Source: Pristionchus mayeri
Taxonomy: Eukaryota; Nematoda; Chromadorea; Rhabditida; Neodiplogasteridae
NCBI GenBank assembly: GCA_036245805.1
Contig: BTRK01000002.1
Span: 19,771,067-19,835,066 of the forward strand
Direction of reading: 5' to 3'
DNA: 64,000 nt
Below, piece after piece: positions 60,238-64,000 of the stretch. Both the position numbers and the translations under genes were made by a program. A model generated the notes under the pieces. That model made no database searches. It saw nothing but the letters and a program-made list of their open reading frames with translations, and was not told the origin of the DNA. Position 1 is the first letter of the stretch; every line of letters begins with the position of its first letter.

Positions 60238-61647
60238 ATGTCTTCTCCACAACAGAAACCCAAATTCTCCGCTAAATCTGATTGCGCCCAGGTTATTCGT
60301 TTTTTGTGTTTACATATTATACAAGTATGGTTCAGATCCTATCTGGCATAGGTTTGGAAGGGAAAGTCATTCTCATCACTGGAACCACGAGTGGAATCGG
60401 AATTCCCACTGCTAAGAGTTTGGCACTAGCTGGTGAGCAATTACCTTGGAATCTCGAAGACATAAATGCCCTCCTTAGGTGCTCATGTTATCATTGCCAA
60501 CAGAAACATAGTGCAATCTCAAGAGCAGATCAGAGAGATCAAGCAAGAGAAGGTGTCAAGACCTCTTCCACCTAATCCACAATTGTATTTTATATCTACA
60601 GAGTGATGCACAAGTTGACTTTATTAATCTGGATCTCTCCTCTCTCGACTCTGTCGTTGCTGCCGCCAATACATTCAAGTCTATGAATCTGTTAGTTTCA
60701 CGAATCCCACTTTCATGGCAATATCACATTCAGTCCTCTGCATATTCTCATTCTTAATGCTGGAGTCTTCTCTCCAGATAGAAAGGTTTGATCTATCATA
60801 CTACTCTCAACTATGCATTCTCTCCAAGACGACGCTGGACAATTTGGAGACGGCCTTTGGGGTGAATCATGTTGCGCATACTCTCCTGGTCATTCTCTTG
60901 ATAGACATTCTCAAGGCCAGTGCTCCTGCCAGGTCAGATACCGTATACCAGTAACCAATCAATGAAGTGTTCCTGCAGGATCGTATTCCTCTCATCCTCA
61001 TCGCATGCTCATCACGGGGTATGGTAGTCTGATATCATTGGTCTAGAGACCTCTTCCAGATCGATGCTTCTCTTCCTCTGGAGGCCAAATTGGAGTGTCT
61101 TTGTCCCTCTCCCGATTCGTCAGCACTTGGATACAAGTTGTATTCTCTCTCCAAGATGTGCAATTTCCTGACAGTGAGGAAACTGCATCGATTATACGGC
61201 GAGGAGGGGATCTCCACATACGCCGTCCATCCAGGAGCGTGCATCCCCACCAGTGAGCACCCTACTCTTACAACAATAATCATTATGATGATGGCTCCAT
61301 ATTTTAGACATTGGACGTACTTATGGCTTTGGTGGCAGAGTGTTCTTTAAAATTGCCAGTCTATTTGCTAAGACACTAAGCCAAGGTGCGGCTACTACAG
61401 TACTCTGTGCTGCGAGACCAGAAGTTGAGAAGATCAGTGGAAAGTATTGGCAGGTACAGTACTCGAAATAGTTATCACTACTGGATTTTCGGATTCCAGG
61501 ATTGTAGGGAAGCAGAGGATAATGCCAATGCTCTAGCGAATGACGAACAACTGCAGGTTTGAGAAAGAGAGAGAAAGATGAGAAAAGATAATCTAGGATG
61601 CCTTGTATGAGAAGACATTGGAACTAACCAAGAAGTACATCAAGTGA
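60238..61647 (+). CDS. Short-chain dehydrogenase, WWOX/RDH-like
   Basis: An NAD(P)-dependent oxidoreductase of the SDR family. The ATG at 60238 starts MSSPQQKPKFSAKSDCAQ. The Rossmann motif is GKVILITGTTSGIGIPTAKS, with a following AHVIIANRN. The SDR motifs continue with LHILILNAGVF, the active-site YSLSK within YKLYSLSKMCNFL, and YAVHPGA. The C-terminus is FFKIASLFAKTLSQGAATTV, VEKISGKYWQDC and LYEKTLELTKKYIK, stop at 61647. The QGAATTV..A and (K/Q)Y(W/Y) segments resemble WWOX and retinol dehydrogenases, but no WW domains are present. Substrate unknown. The gene starts 196 nt after the coiled-coil gene on the same strand. AATAAA at 61730-61735 is a likely poly(A) signal. It converges on SSU72. 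Confidence 0.88.
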
Positions 61648-61729
61648 GATCGCTCACTCGATGAATCATCTACTGTTTTCATATCTCATTCACTTGATTC
61701 TCAGGTCACACTGGGCTTTTCCATGATTC

Positions 61730-61735
61730 AATAAA
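61730..61735 (+). terminator. Poly(A) signal of the short-chain dehydrogenase gene
   Basis: AATAAA 83 nt after the stop codon and before the convergent SSU72 stop at 61764. Confidence 0.55.
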
Positions 61736-61763
61736 TATTTATCAATACAGTACCTGTACAGCA

Positions 61764-62618
61764 TTAATAGAAGCAAATTGTATGAAGAAAGTTCCGTTTC
61801 GGATGCTTTGTTTCGAATTCAGCAAGAATTTCGTCGATTTCATTGTCCAAATCTTCTGCTGCTTCAAGCTGAAAAAATAGTATTGACTAGCTACCTGAAC
61901 ATAACCCCCCGAAATGCAACGCCTTATTCATGATTCGTCTACTGAGATACAAAATAGATACCTTAGCGCACATATCACAGACAAGCCATGCACCTATCGT
62001 TGCCTCCTCATGATTATCCTGAATATCGATGTTGATCACATGCATTCCGTGGCCAGACTCCTGCTCTCGCGTTTGAAGATCCTCGATGATCTAAACTATG
62101 ATTAGAAATTATCTTTGTTTACACGTACTATATACAATGCGAAACAAACTTGGTCCGACCTGATCATAAACTCGCTCCTCTAGCGCCATAATCACATCGA
62201 ACTCGTCCCTCTCTAGTTGAAATCGCTGCGGTGCCTCTTTTATTCTTCTATTCCGATCAAGCATATTGAGAAGACCATTCTGTGTGTAGCTGCAAACGAG
62301 ATAAGAGAAAGGTTGTAATATATATATTTACAATTGATTGTCCTTTTTCTTGAGATCATTGTAAATGAAGTCGTAGGAGGTTCCAAACTCATAACAGTTG
62401 GGCTTGTCGACAGATGGACCAGGCAACTTTACTTGATTACCCGAACCATAAGATTGGATATCGAACCCACGTTTCCTCAAAATGGTTCAATAATCTATTG
62501 ATGAGAAGATACAAATAAACGAATGGAAAGCCACTCACTGAAGAAAACTGTGTGCCTCCATGCTTCGATTCATGTTGCTGGAGCAGCTCACAGCGAACTT
62601 AATCTTAGGACGGTCCAT
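61764..62618 (-). CDS. SSU72, RNA polymerase II CTD phosphatase
   Basis: SSU72 removes phosphate from Ser5/Ser7 of the Pol II C-terminal domain during 3'-end formation. The ATG at 62618 starts MDRPKIKFAVSCSSNMNRSM, containing the CX5R active site C-S-S-N-M-N-R. Next come EAHSFLQKRGFDIQSYGSGN, VKLPGPSVDKPN, NGLLNMLDRNRRIKEAPQRF and VINIDIQDNHEEATIGAW. It ends NFLHTICFY at 61764. It is almost full family length (about 200 aa) and highly conserved. The first intron ends TTTTGAG, a GAG acceptor required by phase. Confidence 0.95.
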
Positions 62619-63042
62619 GACGCCCCTCAATTTATTGGCATGTATCAACAAGCCAGCAAAGTTCAAAACTAACAAGTGAAGGAAAATTAAAGAATTCAAT
62701 AATTTGCAAAACAGAAAAAAACTACAGTATCAGCGGGTCTGATATTTGTAATTATTTACTGCTATAACCCGGCTTAAAACCCCGGCTTCCGGGTTATTTG
62801 CATATTTTTGTCGCGCGCGACACGTCGTGTTGTAATTCTGTGCAATGTTTGAATGTTCGTTTATAAAACGTGTTTAAACGCGTTTTATCAATGTATGTTT
62901 AATGATTATAAATGTATACCCACCCTCACCCTCAATGACTCAGGAGAGTTCCCCCTCCCATCTGCAATCGTTAATTAATGTATTCACGGTATCGTCGCGC
63001 CTCGGGCGTAGATAAATTATTATTATATACTCAGTTGGTAAG
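62619..63042. promoter_or_regulatory. Divergent promoter of SSU72 and DDX19
   Basis: 424 bp shared by two outward genes. It holds a 9-bp inverted repeat ATAACCCGG / CCGGGTTAT (62764-62772 and 62789-62797), then TCGCGCGCGACACG at about 62811-62824 and a GTTTAAACGCGTTTTA stretch near 62873. ATACTCAG ends 8 nt before the DDX19 ATG, a likely trans-splice acceptor. Confidence 0.5.
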
Positions 63043-64000
63043 ATGGGCGATAGCTGGGGAGCGGCGTTCATCGAACAAGAACGTAAGGCAGGCGGTCCTG
63101 TCGAAAGTTTAGCTGCACAGGTATGAACTACTATTTTGTATTCGTAAATACATTCGTTCAGACAACCACTCTTAATTTGTCGTCACCAACACATTTCGTT
63201 AACAACAATGCATTTGGAGGTATGAACCCAATCTGTTTTCCTTCGACGATCGTTCAATTTTAGCAGCAGGAAGAACATCTCAGTCTCCAGTTATCACCGT
63301 GAGTTTCCCCTTTAAATAATTCTGATTCTTATCGATGTATTATAGTACGGAGGCCCAAAGATGGAGCCGACCGCTTCCCCACCAAATTCCGCTCGCAAGA
63401 CTGCAGAGCCCGTTGTGGATAAACGTGAGAATTTGCAATTTTCAAATTGCTATTTTATTCGTTTCAGCGATGTCCGCTGAAGAGATTGCTCTTCTCAATA
63501 AATTTCTTCACAAAACAGTGAATTTGATGAAGAACGACAGTGTGGACATTTCGGTTAGTTCCTCAGCTGATTTCCTTCTGCTATGTATAAGACTAATTCA
63601 GGCGAAGCAATTGGACCCGAATTCTCCGTTGTACTCACTTCACAGCTTTGAGGATATGCGCCTGTAAGTATTTCATAGTATATTGCCATCAAACAGAATA
63701 TAAATCTGCTTCTGTTGAAGGAGGGAACCCCTTCTAAAGGCGTTGGCCTCATTGGGGTTCCATCAGCCATCGAGGATCCAGGAATTCGCACTTCCTCTTC
63801 TTTTGATGGAGCCGTAAGTTGTATCGTCCAACTGAACAAGTTGAATGTCCCTGTGAATGGATTGAATGTTCCTTGCAGACCTACGAATCTGATCGCGCAG
63901 TCTCAGAGTGGAACGGGCAAGACTGCTGCATTCCTTCTCTCGATGCTCAGTCGAGTCGTCGTCGAGGACAAATTCCCGCAGTGCATTTGTCTCGCTCCCA
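63043..64000 (+). CDS. DEAD-box RNA helicase DDX19/DBP5 (cut by window end)
   Basis: DBP5/DDX19 is the nuclear-pore RNA helicase that strips mRNPs during mRNA export. The ATG at 63043 starts [20 protein letters not shown], a variable N-terminal extension. The conserved region includes [20 protein letters not shown] and [20 protein letters not shown] (Q motif). Next are [20 protein letters not shown] (motif I, Walker A) and FPQCICLAP (Ia region), where the window ends. The spacing and the sequence [18 protein letters not shown] are specific for the DDX19 subfamily among DEAD proteins. The remaining helicase motifs lie beyond 64000. Confidence 0.93.

Noticed and set aside
1..64000. CRISPR arrays, bacterial operons, rRNA or tRNA genes
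   Set aside because: Nothing of these kinds was seen; the tandem repeats present are simple or duplicated once.

Overview
The window is nuclear DNA from a nematode, most likely a rhabditid other than Caenorhabditis elegans. The evidence is a cuticle collagen with the nematode N-terminal layout, an EFF/AFF-type cell fusogen, an MSP-domain protein, a pepsin-inhibitor-3 protein and a receptor-type guanylyl cyclase. Genes are dense and intron-rich, and many introns are only 38-50 nt. Several start codons sit directly behind an AG acceptor, which suggests spliced-leader trans-splicing. I rebuilt exons by hand from homology, GT/GC-AG sites and phase continuity, so outer gene limits are better supported than every internal junction. 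CDS features span first to last coding base, introns included.

Layout. 1-215: 3' end of a LINE. 309-1710 (-): CSA-like WD40 protein. 2174-5877 (+): NMDA receptor GluN1 subunit (nmr-1 type). 7823-11921 (+): orphan adaptor-like protein whose nine exons join to exactly 377 codons. 12333-15965 (-): EFF/AFF fusogen. 17277-20802 (-): Dishevelled. 21267-25539 (-): unrecognised secreted, probably GPI-anchored protein. 26633-28012 (-): ILKAP-type PP2C. 28332-32902 (+): eIF2B epsilon. 33123-37697 (+): UBE3C-type HECT ligase. 37958-38906 (-): small Cys-rich secreted protein. 39084-41644 (-): NPL4. 42177-46999 (-): receptor guanylyl cyclase. 47208-47968 (-): pepsin-inhibitor-3 protein. 48109-49774 (-): histidine acid phosphatase. 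50085-50923 (+): MSP-domain protein. 51161-52052 (+): orphan of about 94 aa. 52693-54041 (+): cuticle collagen. 54919-57495 (-): RPN9. 57800-60041 (+): coiled-coil, possibly kinetochore, protein. 60238-61647 (+): short-chain dehydrogenase. 61764-62618 (-): SSU72. 63043 to the end (+): DDX19/DBP5, cut by the window edge.

The genes form no single pathway. Two functional groups stand out. One is ubiquitin/proteasome work (UBE3C-type ligase, NPL4, RPN9). The other is cell-surface and signalling proteins (NMDA receptor, fusogen, Dishevelled, guanylyl cyclase). Housekeeping genes tend to sit in divergent pairs with short shared promoters (ILKAP/eIF2B epsilon, RPN9/coiled-coil protein, SSU72/DDX19). 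Same-strand neighbours 140-220 nt apart are candidate operons.

Mobile DNA is mostly intronic. A roughly 1-kb palindrome in the GPI-protein gene is split in one arm by an 898-bp mariner-like element with a TA duplication. A 1.9-kb palindrome fills an eIF2B epsilon intron. Two small non-autonomous elements have exact 8-bp target duplications (one looks hAT-type), and a LINE fragment lies in an intron of the coiled-coil gene. Other unusual points are GAG 3' splice sites, GC-AG introns, a GATCTTT heptamer doublet near 3' splice sites, and altered active-site motifs in the acid phosphatase.
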